Assembly: GCA_018971025.1 (NCBI GenBank)
Contig: JAGWVE010000007.1
Coordinates: forward strand, 1 to 56,202
Reading direction: 5' to 3'
Length of the DNA stretch: 56,202 nt
Source of the DNA: Bacteroidota bacterium
Lineage (GTDB): Bacteria; Bacteroidota; Bacteroidia; Chitinophagales; Chitinophagaceae
Part shown: positions 10,591-20,399 of the stretch, piece by piece
Position numbering within the stretch: the stretch's first letter is position 1
How the letters are laid out: every line of letters begins with the position of its first letter
The notes under the pieces: generated by a model
What the model was told of the DNA's origin: nothing
The model's input: the letters and a program-made list of their open reading frames with translations, nothing else
Database searches by the model: none
Position numbers and translations under genes: made by a program

Positions 10591-11664
10591 TTACATCCTA
10601 TAACAAACTGCATTGATATTCATGCCGGCACCTACAGATGCAAATAAGATGATATCTCCTTTTTGTATCGAGTGATTTTCTAATTCACCATGTTTTACTA
10701 AATCATATAAAGTAGGAATAGTAGCCACAGAGCTATTACCTAGTTTATGAATACTCATGGGCATAATATGCACCGGTATTTCTTTAATACCATATAATTT
10801 AAAGAGTACTTTAATAAAACCTTCATCCATTTTTTCGTTTGCCTGGTGCAAGAAAAACTGTTTGACCTCACTAACATGAATACCTGCTTTGTCTAAGCAT
10901 TCTTTCATGGCGAGTGGCACATTTTTGATAGCGTACTCGTAAACTTTTCGGCCTTTCATTTTAATATAACGAACGCTAGGGTCGCTATCTGGTTTATTGG
11001 ATTTACCCATATATAAATAATAGGCTTCATCGTTGCAATGGCTTTGTACGCTTGCGGCTAAAATACCAGCAGTAGTATTATCGGTGGCTTCTAAGATCGT
11101 TGCACCAGCACCGTCACTAAAAATCATGCTATCTCTATCATAATCATCTACAACGCGGCTCAATGTTTCTGCGCCAATGACTAAACATTTTTTTGCCATA
11201 CCCGATTTTATAAATGCGTCTGCCTGAATCACGCCTTGTATCCATCCTGGGCAGCCAAATAAAATATCGTAAGCCACACAGTTTGGATTTTTAATACCCA
11301 AATCATGTTTAACTCTAGATGCAAGTGCAGGTAAAACGTCTGTTTGAATGGTATTTTCTAATACATTCCCAAAATTATGTGCAACAATAATCTGATCTAA
11401 TGTTTCTGGGTCTATACCGGCGTCTTCAATTGCTTTTTTAGCAGCAATGGTAGCCATATCAGAAGCATTTACATTTGGGGTGGTGTAACGCCTTTCTTCG
11501 ATACCCGTAATGTCTTTGAATTTTTCAACAATTTCTGATGAAGGTGTTTCAATCGCTTCCTGATGTTCTGTAAAAAAAAGTTGATGGGTAAAATCAGTAT
11601 TTTTTTTAATCGTAGGTGGAATATAAGAGCCTGAACCTGTTATTACTGTTTTTATAGTAGACAT
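10591..11664 (-). CDS. 3-oxoacyl-ACP synthase III (KAS III/FabH-like)
   Basis: A 357-residue thiolase-fold condensing enzyme. The expected catalytic triad is visible: Cys138 in FGCPGW, His273 in LHQAN and Asn310 in LGNSSVATIP. FabH enzymes condense acetyl-CoA (or another acyl-CoA) with malonyl-ACP to start fatty-acid synthesis. This copy is longer than classical FabH (about 320 residues) and has CPGW instead of CAGF at the active site, so it may be a specialised KAS III of the Bacteroidota rather than the housekeeping enzyme. It lies 27 bases downstream of manC on the same strand and is probably the last gene of the kdsD-manC operon. Its stop codon abuts that of the giant convergent gene with no spacer. 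The ATG start fits the family N-terminus. Confidence 0.88.
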   Translation of the reverse strand: MSTIKTVITGSGSYIPPTIKKNTDFTHQLFFTEHQEAIETPSSEIVEKFKDITGIEERRYTTPNVNASDMATIAAKKAIEDAGIDPETLDQIIVAHNFGNVLENTIQTDVLPALASRVKHDLGIKNPNCVAYDILFGCPGWIQGVIQADAFIKSGMAKKCLVIGAETLSRVVDDYDRDSMIFSDGAGATILEATDNTTAGILAASVQSHCNDEAYYLYMGKSNKPDSDPSVRYIKMKGRKVYEYAIKNVPLAMKECLDKAGIHVSEVKQFFLHQANEKMDEGFIKVLFKLYGIKEIPVHIMPMSIHKLGNSSVATIPTLYDLVKHGELENHSIQKGDIILFASVGAGMNINAVCYRM

Positions 11665-11691
11665 GTGTGGGTGCTTTTTTAAAAAGAACTG

Positions 11692-12774
11692 TTATAAATA
11701 TTTATCGCCTTTATTACGTTTTACTTCCGCAACGTATTCTTTGATGGATTGTTCTTTGTCTTTTTTACAAATGAGTAAAGCGTCTTCAGAATCAACGACG
11801 ATAAAATCATCTAGACCTTGCAATACCATAAGTTTATTTGAAGGTCCTGCAACCATACATTTTGTGGCATCAATAACAATCACATTGTCAGATGCTACAG
11901 CGTTACCTAAATAATCTTTTTCTAAATTATCATAAGCGCTATTCCATGTACCTAAATCACTCCAGCCAAATGATGATGGTATCACATACACATTGTCTGC
12001 TTTTTCCATGATGGCAACATCAATAGAAATATTGGTACATAGTGGATATATTTTATCGATGGCTTCTTTTTCTTGCGGGGTATTAAATTTGTCTTTAGCC
12101 GCTTCAAACAATTCAAACATTTCTGGTTGAAACATTTCAAATGCTTTTACAATTTGTGCTGCTTTCCAAACAAAAATACCGGCGTTCCATAAAAAATCAC
12201 CACTACTTATAAATGTTTTAGCAAGTTCAAGATCTGGTTTTTCTGTAAATGTTTTTACTTTATAGATTCCTTCTCCAGCTTCAAGGCTATCGTGTTGAAT
12301 GTAGCCGTAGCCTGTGTTTGGGTGGGTTGGCTTGATGCCAAGTGTTACAAGCGATTTAATATGATTTACAAAATGTAGTGCTTTAGCAGTGGTTTCTCTA
12401 AACTGCTCAGCATCTAAAATCATATGATCGGAAGGGGCTACAATTAAGGAAGCCTCTGAGTCTTTTTGTAATAGTTTACAAGAAATATAGGCAATACAAG
12501 CAGCTGTATTTTTTCGAGAAGGTTCGGCTAAAATATTGATTGCAGGAAGTTCAGGTAATTGTTCTTGAACAATGGAAACATATTCTTCAGAAGTAACAAT
12601 GTAAATATTTTCTAAAGGGATAAATGCTTTATACCTTTCAAAAGTCCATTGAATCAGTGATTTTCCAGTGTGTAAAATATCCAAAAATTGTTTGGGGTAG
12701 GCCGTTCTACTCATAGGCCAAAACCTACTGCCAATTCCACCCGCCATGATAGCTACATAATGGTGTTTATTCAT
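11692..12774 (-). CDS. manC: Mannose-1-phosphate guanylyltransferase
   Basis: A 360-residue nucleotidyltransferase that makes GDP-mannose from GTP and mannose-1-phosphate in the cytoplasm, for O-antigen, capsule or glycoprotein sugars. The N-terminal nucleotide-binding signature MAGGIGSRFWPMSR followed by PKQF is at about residues 10-30. Conserved sugar-binding segments (WNAGIFVWKA; FGWSDLGTW) follow. The length matches the short single-domain form without the fused phosphomannose isomerase domain. It begins 2 bases after the kdsD stop, so the two are almost certainly translated from one message. The symbol is given by family; the orthologous name could differ. Confidence 0.9.
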   Translation of the reverse strand: MNKHHYVAIMAGGIGSRFWPMSRTAYPKQFLDILHTGKSLIQWTFERYKAFIPLENIYIVTSEEYVSIVQEQLPELPAINILAEPSRKNTAACIAYISCKLLQKDSEASLIVAPSDHMILDAEQFRETTAKALHFVNHIKSLVTLGIKPTHPNTGYGYIQHDSLEAGEGIYKVKTFTEKPDLELAKTFISSGDFLWNAGIFVWKAAQIVKAFEMFQPEMFELFEAAKDKFNTPQEKEAIDKIYPLCTNISIDVAIMEKADNVYVIPSSFGWSDLGTWNSAYDNLEKDYLGNAVASDNVIVIDATKCMVAGPSNKLMVLQGLDDFIVVDSEDALLICKKDKEQSIKEYVAEVKRNKGDKYL

Positions 12775-12776
12775 AA

Positions 12777-13739
12777 CTAAATAAGTCCTTCTTTAATAAG
12801 TTCGTGAATATGCAATATACCATAATAGTTACCTTCTTTTGTAACTACGAGTTGGCTAATTTCATTTTGTTTCATTTTGTCAATTGCTTCTACCGCAAGG
12901 GTTTGATGGTCAATTACCTGTGGCGTGCTTGACATAATATCTGCTGCTGTAACAGTTTCTATTTGTACTGTTTTTTCGAGCATACGCCTTAAGTCACCAT
13001 CTGTAATGATGCCTACTATTTGATGCTCATTATTTAACACAACGGCCGTTCCCATTCTATTTTTTGTGATTTCTACAATCACATCTTTTAACTTGGTACT
13101 TGGCGATACCGCTGGCTTACAATCCTGACTTGTTACATCTGCTACTTTTAAAAAAAGTCGCTTTCCTAAATTGCCACCTGGATGGTATTTGCCAAAGTCG
13201 GCACTGGTAAAACCTTTTAATTGCATTAAGCAAACCGCAATAACATCGCCCATAACCAACTGTGCGGTGGTGCTGCTCGTAGGTGCTAAATTGTTAGGAC
13301 AAGCTTCGGAACTTACGGTTGTATTTAAAATAAAATCTGCTTCGTTTGCTAGATAGCTTGAAGTATTACCAACCACGGCAATTAATTTATTACCAAAGTT
13401 TTTGATGTACGGAACAAGCGCTTTGATTTCTGGGCTTTCACCGCTCTTACTTAATATTAATACGATATCGTCTTTTTGCACCACTCCTAAGTCACCATGA
13501 ATGGCATCGGCGGCGTGCATAAATAAAGAAGGGGTTCCAGTAGAATTTAAGGTTGCCACTATTTTTTGCGCAATGAGTGCGCTTTTTCCAATGCCACTAA
13601 AAACCAATCTCCCCTTACAATTGTTAAGTAATTCGATGGCGTCAGGGAATGAAGGGTCCAAAAAGCCAGCGAGGTCTGCAATAGACTTTGCTTCTAATTG
13701 TATGGTTTGTAAAGCGGTAGCTACGATTCCATTTTTCAT
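12777..13739 (-). CDS. kdsD: Arabinose-5-phosphate isomerase (KpsF/GutQ family, SIS + two CBS)
   Basis: A 320-residue protein with an N-terminal SIS domain (GIGKS near residue 49, SKSGES near 97) and two C-terminal CBS domains (about 200-320). The family interconverts ribulose-5-phosphate and arabinose-5-phosphate, the first step towards Kdo of lipopolysaccharide. I chose the ATG at 13739: the upstream in-frame TTG at 13748 lies inside a TAnnTTTG promoter element (13746-13753), leaving only 6 bases between that element and the ATG. It is the first gene of a minus-strand operon with manC and the KAS III-like gene. Role assignment is by domain architecture. Confidence 0.9.
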   Translation of the reverse strand: MKNGIVATALQTIQLEAKSIADLAGFLDPSFPDAIELLNNCKGRLVFSGIGKSALIAQKIVATLNSTGTPSLFMHAADAIHGDLGVVQKDDIVLILSKSGESPEIKALVPYIKNFGNKLIAVVGNTSSYLANEADFILNTTVSSEACPNNLAPTSSTTAQLVMGDVIAVCLMQLKGFTSADFGKYHPGGNLGKRLFLKVADVTSQDCKPAVSPSTKLKDVIVEITKNRMGTAVVLNNEHQIVGIITDGDLRRMLEKTVQIETVTAADIMSSTPQVIDHQTLAVEAIDKMKQNEISQLVVTKEGNYYGILHIHELIKEGLI

Positions 13740-13745
13740 GCTGTG

Positions 13746-13753
13746 CAAAGGTA
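13746..13753 (-). promoter_or_regulatory. -7 element TACCTTTG for kdsD operon
   Basis: An exact match to the Bacteroidota -7 consensus TAnnTTTG on the minus strand. It ends 6 bases before the kdsD ATG, so transcription would begin at or within a few bases of the start codon. The -33 element is not clear. Confidence 0.55.
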
Positions 13754-13886
13754 AACTTTAACATGAAAGCACGTGTATTCAGGTCATTCTTTGTTAACTT
13801 CGCCGTCCTTTCAAAAAAAAGTATTAACTTAAACAAAACAAAAATGCCCTGTTTTTAGTTGATAATGAAGGAAATACACATGAGAA

Positions 13887-16190
13887 ATGGCAAAAACAAG
13901 CAATAATACCACCAAAACAACCTCAAAAGCGGCTCCAAAAAAGGCCCCTGCAAAAATAAAGGGTCCTAGAAAGGCTAGTACACTCGTAGATCCAAGCAGT
14001 TTTGATATTTACGGAGGCCTCGAAAAATATTTTGGATTTAGGGAGTTTAAAGGAACGCAGGAGCAGGCAATTACAAGCTTATTAAGTGGTAAAGACACAT
14101 TTGTGATTATGCCAACGGGTGGCGGCAAAAGCCTTTGTTATCAACTTCCAGCGCTATTACAAGAGGGTTGCGCCATTGTGGTGTCTCCACTTATTGCGCT
14201 CATGAAAAATCAGGTAGACCTGGTGCGCGGTTATAGTGAAAACGACGAAGTAGCGCATTTCTTAAATTCTTCTTTAAATAAGGGACAAATCAAAATAGTC
14301 AAAGACGATTTGCTGGGTGGCAAAACCAAGCTATTGTATGTGGCTCCCGAAACCTTAACTAAGCAGGAAAATCTTGATTTTTTTAGTGATTTAAAAATAT
14401 CCTTTTTTGCTGTCGATGAAGCGCACTGTATATCGGAATGGGGTCACGATTTTAGACCCGAGTACAGACGTTTAAGAGAGATGATGGATATCATCAATCC
14501 ATCGGTGCCTGTTATTGCATTAACAGCAACAGCTACACCTAAAGTACAAAGCGATATTGTTAAAAATTTAGGTTTACGCGACGCTAATATTTTTCTTTCT
14601 TCTTTTAATAGGTCTAATTTATTTTATGAAATTCAACCTAAAATAAAAAAGGAAGATACGGTTAAGCATATTGTAAAATTTATCACGCAGCACAAAGGGA
14701 AAAGCGGAATTATTTATACCCTTAACCGCAAAACCACCGAAGAATTGGCTGAGCTACTCGTAGCTAATAATATTAAAGCCGTTGCATATCATGCAGGGCT
14801 CGATCAAAAATTAAGAGCCGAAAGACAAGATCAATTTTTACAAGAAGATGTGCAGGTAATTGTTGCTACCATTGCGTTTGGTATGGGTATCGATAAGCCA
14901 GATATTCGTTTTGTAATCCACTTTAACATTCCAAAATCTATCGAAAACTACTACCAAGAAACGGGTAGAGCGGGGCGTGATGGACTTGAAGGAATTTGTG
15001 TTTTATACTATTCACATAAAGACGTTTCAAAAATAGAACACCTCATGCGCGATAAGCCGTTAAGCGAACGCGAAGTAGGCAATCAACTCATCGACGAAAC
15101 TGTTGCTTACGCAGAAAGTGGTGTTTGTAGAAGAAAAGTACTACTGCATTATTTTGGAGAAGAATGGCCCACACAAAATTGTGGCAATTGCGATAATTGC
15201 AAAAATCCAAAAGAACAAATTGAAGCAAAAGAGGAAGTTGTAAAAATATTAAAAGTTATAGCAGCACTAGACGAGCGCTTTGTTGCAGACTATATAGTTA
15301 ATATGGTGAGTGGTCATTTAACGCCACAGATTTCGATGTTCAGACATGATGGTTTACCTGTGTTTGGTATCGGAAAAGACAAAGACGCACATTTCTTTAA
15401 TAGTCTGATCAGACAAATGCTCCTCGAAAATTTAATTAGAAAAGACATCGAAGAATACGGTCTTTTAAAATTAACAGAAAAGGGCAATAAGTTTTTAAAG
15501 AAAGCAAGTAGCTTTAAAATTGTACTCAATAATTTATTTGAAGATGCCAATGCCGATGATGAAGATGGCGATGGTGCTTCGCAAACAGGAGCCGCTGCAG
15601 ACGAAAAACTCTTTCAGATGCTTAAAGAGCTTCGTCAAACCGAAGGGAAAAAGAAGAGCTTACCTCCATTTGTAATTTTTCTGGAAAGTTCTTTACATGA
15701 TATGGCTACCTTATTTCCAACCACACTAGAAGAACTAGAAAGGTGTCAGGGTGTAAGTAAAGGTAAGGCCCTTAAATACGGAAAGCCTTTTGTGGACATG
15801 ATTGCAGCCTATGTAGAGGAACACGATATTGTTAAGCCAGACGAATTTGTAATGAAAAGCGTGGCTAACAAAGCCAATAATAAAATTTACATTATTCAAA
15901 ATGTAGATAAAAAAATTCCACTAGAAACCATTGCAAAAAACAAAGGTTTAAAGCTTGACGAATTACTTGAACAAATGGAAACCATTGCAGCGAGTGGCAC
16001 TAAATTAAATTTAGATTACGCTATAGATGAATGGTTGGATGAATATGATCAAGAAGATATTATCGAATACTTTAAAAGTTGTGAAACTGCTTCTTTAGAA
16101 GTAGCGCAAGAAGAACTTAGTGAAAATGATTATAGCTGGGAACAGCTTAAAATCATGCGCATTAAATTTTTGAGTGTGTTTGGCAATTAA
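13887..16190 (+). CDS. recQ: ATP-dependent DNA helicase RecQ
   Basis: A 767-residue superfamily 2 helicase for recombination and repair. In order it has a Lys/Ala-rich basic tail (1-33), a DEAD-type core with Walker A GGGKS near residue 80 and VDEAHC near 177, and the C-terminal helicase domain with [11 protein letters not shown] zinc-binding cluster follows (Cys near 413, then CGNCDNC near 432), then an RQC winged helix and an HRDC domain (about 590-665) followed by a further acidic C-terminal region. All four zinc-site cysteines are present. The start is an ATG 138 bases after the divergent kdsD operon start. Its stop shares a TTAA with the convergent DUF3089 gene. Confidence 0.95.
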   Translation: MAKTSNNTTKTTSKAAPKKAPAKIKGPRKASTLVDPSSFDIYGGLEKYFGFREFKGTQEQAITSLLSGKDTFVIMPTGGGKSLCYQLPALLQEGCAIVVSPLIALMKNQVDLVRGYSENDEVAHFLNSSLNKGQIKIVKDDLLGGKTKLLYVAPETLTKQENLDFFSDLKISFFAVDEAHCISEWGHDFRPEYRRLREMMDIINPSVPVIALTATATPKVQSDIVKNLGLRDANIFLSSFNRSNLFYEIQPKIKKEDTVKHIVKFITQHKGKSGIIYTLNRKTTEELAELLVANNIKAVAYHAGLDQKLRAERQDQFLQEDVQVIVATIAFGMGIDKPDIRFVIHFNIPKSIENYYQETGRAGRDGLEGICVLYYSHKDVSKIEHLMRDKPLSEREVGNQLIDETVAYAESGVCRRKVLLHYFGEEWPTQNCGNCDNCKNPKEQIEAKEEVVKILKVIAALDERFVADYIVNMVSGHLTPQISMFRHDGLPVFGIGKDKDAHFFNSLIRQMLLENLIRKDIEEYGLLKLTEKGNKFLKKASSFKIVLNNLFEDANADDEDGDGASQTGAAADEKLFQMLKELRQTEGKKKSLPPFVIFLESSLHDMATLFPTTLEELERCQGVSKGKALKYGKPFVDMIAAYVEEHDIVKPDEFVMKSVANKANNKIYIIQNVDKKIPLETIAKNKGLKLDELLEQMETIAASGTKLNLDYAIDEWLDEYDQEDIIEYFKSCETASLEVAQEELSENDYSWEQLKIMRIKFLSVFGN

Positions 16191-17242
16191 TGCATTTGAC
16201 TTTCAAAAGCTTTCATTCTTACGATTACATTTTCTCTAACATTTGAGTAATACAAATTGTAATCGCCTACATGGTAATTAGGGTTTTTAACTAAAAAACT
16301 TCCAAATATTTTTGGCCTGGCCGTCCATAAAACACGATTAGTAACTTTAGCCTCAGCCACACCTTTGGCGAGTTTATTAAAATTTGTAAGTACACCGCCT
16401 TTGTTTGCACTCCATGATGCAGTAGGTATAGACTTTGTAAAAGTGAGTGGATTGGTTACAATCGCATCAAATTTTTCTTTGATCACAAAAGGTGGAATAT
16501 AGCCTTCTTTATAGGTTCTCCAACTACAAATACAACCTGTTTGATCGGGTGTATCACAGGGCTTAATTGAAGTATACAAATTAGGGTTTACAGGGATGCC
16601 CACTAAATAAGCAGCGACCAATTGTTTTTGTAAAGGGGTGCCATCAAAAAATTCTTTGACAAGTCTTATACCATGCGTAGTACCTTGGCTGTGAGAAGCA
16701 ATAATAATCGGTCTTCCTTTGTTTTCGTTTGCTAAATAATATTCGAATGCAGCTTTTACATCTTGATAGGCAAGCTCAAAAGCAGCAATGGCCAAAACGG
16801 TATCAGCAGCTGTTACAGGATAATAAGCGCTAATATGTGCTTGTCTATAACGTGGTGCAAATACTCTTCCTGCAACATTAAATAAACTCCCCTGATAGAG
16901 TACTGGGCTATAGTCTGTTCTTGCGGCTAAATATCCATCAGCTATATCAGCATTATATCCGAATGGTTTTTCGGTACCTAAATAAGTGGTAGGGTGAATA
17001 AAAAACACGTCTACGGCAGTATCCTTTTGGTAAGAGGCTAGTAATGGGGCAGGAACACTATCCGATGGATCCTTGATGGCCGGATGTGCTGACCAGTAGC
17101 TTAGATCACTATAATTTGGCCCTTTTGATTGGGTATTTATGTGGTAGTTGCTTGCTAATTTTTGGTAGCTATTACTGCAGCTTGACACTAAAATAGAAAG
17201 TGTAAAAGCTATGAATAGGGATAAGGTTGTAAATTTCATCAT
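16187..17242 (-). CDS. DUF3089 family alpha/beta-hydrolase-like lipoprotein
   Basis: About 351 residues. The N-terminus is a lipoprotein signal with lipobox LVSSC, predicting a lipid-anchored envelope protein. [10 protein letters not shown] and NADI segments and the nucleophile elbow SHSQG match the DUF3089 alpha/beta-hydrolase group, whose substrates are generally unknown. I chose the tandem ATG at 17242/17239: an upstream TTG at 17263 would lie before the TAATTTTG promoter element at 17251-17258. The gene is convergent with recQ and overlaps it by the four bases TTAA. It is divergent from the 2OG oxygenase. Confidence 0.82.
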   Translation of the reverse strand: MMKFTTLSLFIAFTLSILVSSCSNSYQKLASNYHINTQSKGPNYSDLSYWSAHPAIKDPSDSVPAPLLASYQKDTAVDVFFIHPTTYLGTEKPFGYNADIADGYLAARTDYSPVLYQGSLFNVAGRVFAPRYRQAHISAYYPVTAADTVLAIAAFELAYQDVKAAFEYYLANENKGRPIIIASHSQGTTHGIRLVKEFFDGTPLQKQLVAAYLVGIPVNPNLYTSIKPCDTPDQTGCICSWRTYKEGYIPPFVIKEKFDAIVTNPLTFTKSIPTASWSANKGGVLTNFNKLAKGVAEAKVTNRVLWTARPKIFGSFLVKNPNYHVGDYNLYYSNVRENVIVRMKAFESQMH

Positions 17243-17250
17243 AGATAAGA

Positions 17251-17258
17251 CAAAATTA
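17251..17258 (-). promoter_or_regulatory. -7 element TAATTTTG upstream of DUF3089 gene
   Basis: A minus-strand exact match to TAnnTTTG, 8 bases before the ATG at 17242. It implies a leader of only a few bases. Confidence 0.5.
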
Positions 17259-17332
17259 GACAATTCTAGGCTGCTTTACGGCAATAACATTTGTTAAAAA
17301 AGCGTTTTATACCTATTCTAAATACCTTTTAT

Positions 17333-18277
17333 ATGTCTATACCTGTAGTAGATTTAGCCGATTTTTTAAGTGGCGATTCAGCAAAAAAAACATCGTTTGT
17401 AAAAGCGCTGGGTGAAGCCTATGAAACCGTTGGTTTTGTGGCGGTAAAAAACCATGGGATTCCGGACGCATTAATTGCGGCTCAGTACGATCAGGTGCAG
17501 CAGTTTTTTTCATTACCGCTTGACAAAAAATTAAAATATGAAATTGAGGGGCTGGCAGGTCAACGTGGCTATACAAGTTTTGGAAGAGAACATGCCAAAG
17601 GAAGTGAAGCACCAGATTTAAAAGAATTTTTTCAATACGGTCAAACAGTTCCATCCAATCATCCATTAAAATGGGAGTATCCAGATAATGTGGTTGTTCA
17701 TGAAATTGAATCGCTGAATAGTACCCTACTTGAGGCGTACAGAAATTTTGAAAAAAGTGGGAAGGCCTTATTACAAGCCATTGCTATTTATTTAGAACTC
17801 GATGAACATTTTTTTGATGCACATATTGAAGAAGGAAATTCAATATTACGTTGTATTCATTATCCGCCCATTACGCAAGAGCCTAAATCTGCGATACGCG
17901 CAGAGCAGCACGAAGACATTAATTTAATTACTTTATTGGTGGGTGCATCTGCAGATGGATTACAAATTTTAACAAAAACAGGCGAGTGGGTTGGTGTTAC
18001 TTCTTTACCTGAACAAATTGTCGTGAATGTGGGGGATATGTTACAGAGGCTTACCAATAATAAATTAAGAAGCACTACACATAGAGTGGTAAATCCACCA
18101 AAAGAACACTGGCATACCAGTCGTTTTTCGATGCCATTTTTCTTGCATCCAAAAAGTGAAATGAGTCTAGCTTGTTTAGAAAGTTGTATTGATGATGCGC
18201 GTCCAAAAGCATACCCTGATGCTACAGCAGGCGAATATTTAGATGAAAGATTACGTGAAATAGGGTTAAAAAAATAA
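17333..18277 (+). CDS. 2-oxoglutarate/Fe(II)-dependent oxygenase, isopenicillin N synthase-like family
   Basis: 314 residues from the ATG at 17333 (MSIPVVDL). The typical DIOX_N beginning IPVVDL at the N-terminus argues against the longer TTG-initiated form from 17291. The jelly-roll core shows the iron-binding HxD in EQHEDIN (near residue 193), the distal His in THRVVNP (near 249) and the 2-oxoglutarate-binding RFS (near 263). Such enzymes hydroxylate or oxidatively modify small molecules; the substrate cannot be told from sequence, and the family name does not imply penicillin synthesis. The chromate-transporter gene starts 2 bases after the stop, so the two are probably cotranscribed. Confidence 0.87.
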   Translation: MSIPVVDLADFLSGDSAKKTSFVKALGEAYETVGFVAVKNHGIPDALIAAQYDQVQQFFSLPLDKKLKYEIEGLAGQRGYTSFGREHAKGSEAPDLKEFFQYGQTVPSNHPLKWEYPDNVVVHEIESLNSTLLEAYRNFEKSGKALLQAIAIYLELDEHFFDAHIEEGNSILRCIHYPPITQEPKSAIRAEQHEDINLITLLVGASADGLQILTKTGEWVGVTSLPEQIVVNVGDMLQRLTNNKLRSTTHRVVNPPKEHWHTSRFSMPFFLHPKSEMSLACLESCIDDARPKAYPDATAGEYLDERLREIGLKK

Positions 18278-18279
18278 CT

Positions 18280-19533
18280 TTGGCATTACTTCGTCACATA
18301 CCATTTCTACGCGCCGTTGTTTGGCATAGCTTAACAGCTTTTGGCGGTCCGCAAGGACATTTAGGTATGATGATGAAGACCTTTGTACACCGCCGAAAAG
18401 ATGTAACAGAAACAGAATTACTCGAGTACAATGGTTTTTGCCAACTCTTGCCTGGCGCTTCTTCTACACAAACTTTAGCACTTATAGGATATAAAAGAGG
18501 CGGTTATTTATTGGCAGTAATAACCCTTTTAATTTGGATCATTCCCGCCTGCACACTAATGGGTGCACTTTCTTTTTTACTAGATTATTTTAACGATAAA
18601 AATCAGGTGGTTGGCGCTTTCAAATTTATTAGGCCTATGGCCATTGGGTTTATTGCTTATTCTGCCATAAAAATTTTAAACGTTGCTATTCATAATACCA
18701 TTACGCGTGTCATATTGGTTGTAGGCGCAGCCGCAACTTTTTTATTTTTTAAAACACCATGGATATTTCCTGCACTCATTGTAGCAGCAGGTATTGCAAC
18801 AAACTTTAGTGACAAAAGAATTCCACAACAAGAAAAGCCGGCGAAAAAAATAAAATGGGTAAACTTATTTTTATTTATTGGCTGCTTTGCGCTAGCAGGT
18901 TATTTATCTGAAACGGCTTCTCGAAATAATTGGGAAAACAGAAAAGCATTTAACTTATTTGAACATAATTATAGAAATGGAAGTTTGGTTTTTGGCGGTG
19001 GCGATGTGCTTATGCCACTATTATATGAACAATATGTAACAAGGCCATCATCTGAGCATATTTTAACGAATAAGCGCGATGTATTAAAAATGAACCAACC
19101 AGATTTTTTAACGGGTTCAGGTATTGTTCGTGCGATTCCCGGTCCTGTGTTTTCTATTGCTGCATTTACGGGTGGCATGACCATGCGTTCGGAAGGTGTA
19201 TCTGCTCAATTGTTGGGTATCATTATTGGCGCTATTGGTATTTTTTTACCAAGTGCATTTTTGGTACTTTTCTTTTTTCCAGTATGGAGTTATGTAAAAA
19301 GATATGCTGTTATTTTTAGGTCACTTGAAGGTATTAATGCTGCTGTTGCTGGTATTTTATTTGGTGCCACAGCTTATTTAATGAAAGATCATTTTTCGGA
19401 TCCAGCAGCCAATAGTTATTTGATGGTGCAGTGGCTTGTGGTGGTAGGGACAATTCTATTACTTCGCATCAATAAAATTCCAGCCCCTTTTATTGTAGTA
19501 TCCATTTTTTTACTCGGGCTATTACTTCACTAA
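18280..19533 (+). CDS. chrA: Chromate transporter ChrA family protein
   Basis: A 417-residue, very hydrophobic inner-membrane protein with the internal duplication typical of CHR transporters. The first half has [11 protein letters not shown] near residue 20 and [10 protein letters not shown]; the second has the matching SLVFGGGDV and [10 protein letters not shown]. ChrA exports chromate driven by ion gradients; many family members are untested, so specificity is inferred. The start is a TTG at 18280, 2 bases after the preceding stop: the conserved FGGP region lies too close to the N-terminus for any downstream ATG to serve. The TTG lies inside a sequence (TAACTTTG) that matches the promoter consensus but is partly formed by the previous stop codon. 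Confidence 0.88.
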   Translation: MALLRHIPFLRAVVWHSLTAFGGPQGHLGMMMKTFVHRRKDVTETELLEYNGFCQLLPGASSTQTLALIGYKRGGYLLAVITLLIWIIPACTLMGALSFLLDYFNDKNQVVGAFKFIRPMAIGFIAYSAIKILNVAIHNTITRVILVVGAAATFLFFKTPWIFPALIVAAGIATNFSDKRIPQQEKPAKKIKWVNLFLFIGCFALAGYLSETASRNNWENRKAFNLFEHNYRNGSLVFGGGDVLMPLLYEQYVTRPSSEHILTNKRDVLKMNQPDFLTGSGIVRAIPGPVFSIAAFTGGMTMRSEGVSAQLLGIIIGAIGIFLPSAFLVLFFFPVWSYVKRYAVIFRSLEGINAAVAGILFGATAYLMKDHFSDPAANSYLMVQWLVVVGTILLLRINKIPAPFIVVSIFLLGLLLH

Positions 19534-19608
19534 AAACAAGTTAAAATAGCCGTATGGTTATGGTAATTTGGGCATACTGTTATAATATTACAATCAAAAC
19601 TGCTGCAT

Positions 19609-20385
19609 TTGAAGCGAAGGCTACCCCTTTTTATAATTATTGCTTGCCTTTGTTTAGGTCAATTGCAAAAAGTGCATGCGCAGTACGTTACGGTGGCAGG
19701 AACGGTCTATGATTTGACGGCTCGAAACCCCTTAGAAGCAGTGGCAGTAAGGTCTACATCTGGTAGGGGTGGGGTAACAGATTCGGCCGGTAGGTATATT
19801 GTTACGGTGTTAAAAACAGATTCTATTTGGTTTTCGATGATTGGTAAAAACACCATGAAATACTCGGTTGACACCATTTCCAACTTAGACAATTTTAATA
19901 TTATGATTCACGTAAAGGCTACTGATTTGCCTGAAGTGAAAGTGCGTAATAATTATTATAAATACGATTCTATTCAAAATCGTTTAGACAACGCCAAGGG
20001 CTTTAATTTTAAAAAACCTGGGTTAAGTTTATCGTCAAATCCAAATTACAATCCAGGTGGCTTAACGGTTGGTTTTGATTTAGACGCCATCATTAACATG
20101 TTTAGATTTAAGCGAAATCAGAACATGGAATTTTTACAAAAACGACTTATCGATCAGGAGCAAGAAAAATATGTAAACTTCAGATTTAGTAAAGCATTTG
20201 TGCGAAAAGTAACACTTTTAAATTCACCAGAGCTAGATACGTTTATGGTTCGCTACCGCCCACCTTACGAGCTGGTTAAACAAATGAATGATTTAGAATT
20301 CGGTTATTACATCGAAAAGCAACTAGATCTGTACCGGAAAACTAAAAATATGTACCGGGGTAGTTTGCGTAAACGTGACGATTAA
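19609..20385 (+). CDS. Secreted protein with carboxypeptidase-regulatory-like beta domain
   Basis: 258 residues from a TTG start, the only start that keeps the signal peptide (MKRRLPLFIIIACLCLG, cleavage near VHAQ). The mature protein opens with a CarboxypepD_reg-like Ig-type domain (VAGTVYDLTARNPLEAV, then GRGGVTDSAGRYIV). That domain usually sits at the N-terminus of TonB-dependent receptors or surface proteins. No plug or barrel follows; the rest is a charged region of unknown fold with a C-terminus rich in Lys, Arg and Tyr. It is followed after 14 bases by another secreted unknown. Function unknown; an envelope location is inferred. Confidence 0.7.
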   Translation: MKRRLPLFIIIACLCLGQLQKVHAQYVTVAGTVYDLTARNPLEAVAVRSTSGRGGVTDSAGRYIVTVLKTDSIWFSMIGKNTMKYSVDTISNLDNFNIMIHVKATDLPEVKVRNNYYKYDSIQNRLDNAKGFNFKKPGLSLSSNPNYNPGGLTVGFDLDAIINMFRFKRNQNMEFLQKRLIDQEQEKYVNFRFSKAFVRKVTLLNSPELDTFMVRYRPPYELVKQMNDLEFGYYIEKQLDLYRKTKNMYRGSLRKRDD

Positions 20386-20399
20386 TTAACTTTATTTTT

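Noticed and set aside
17291..17332. TTG-initiated longer form of the 2OG oxygenase
   Set aside because: It adds 14 residues not expected in the family, and MSIPVVDL from 17333 matches the usual N-terminus.
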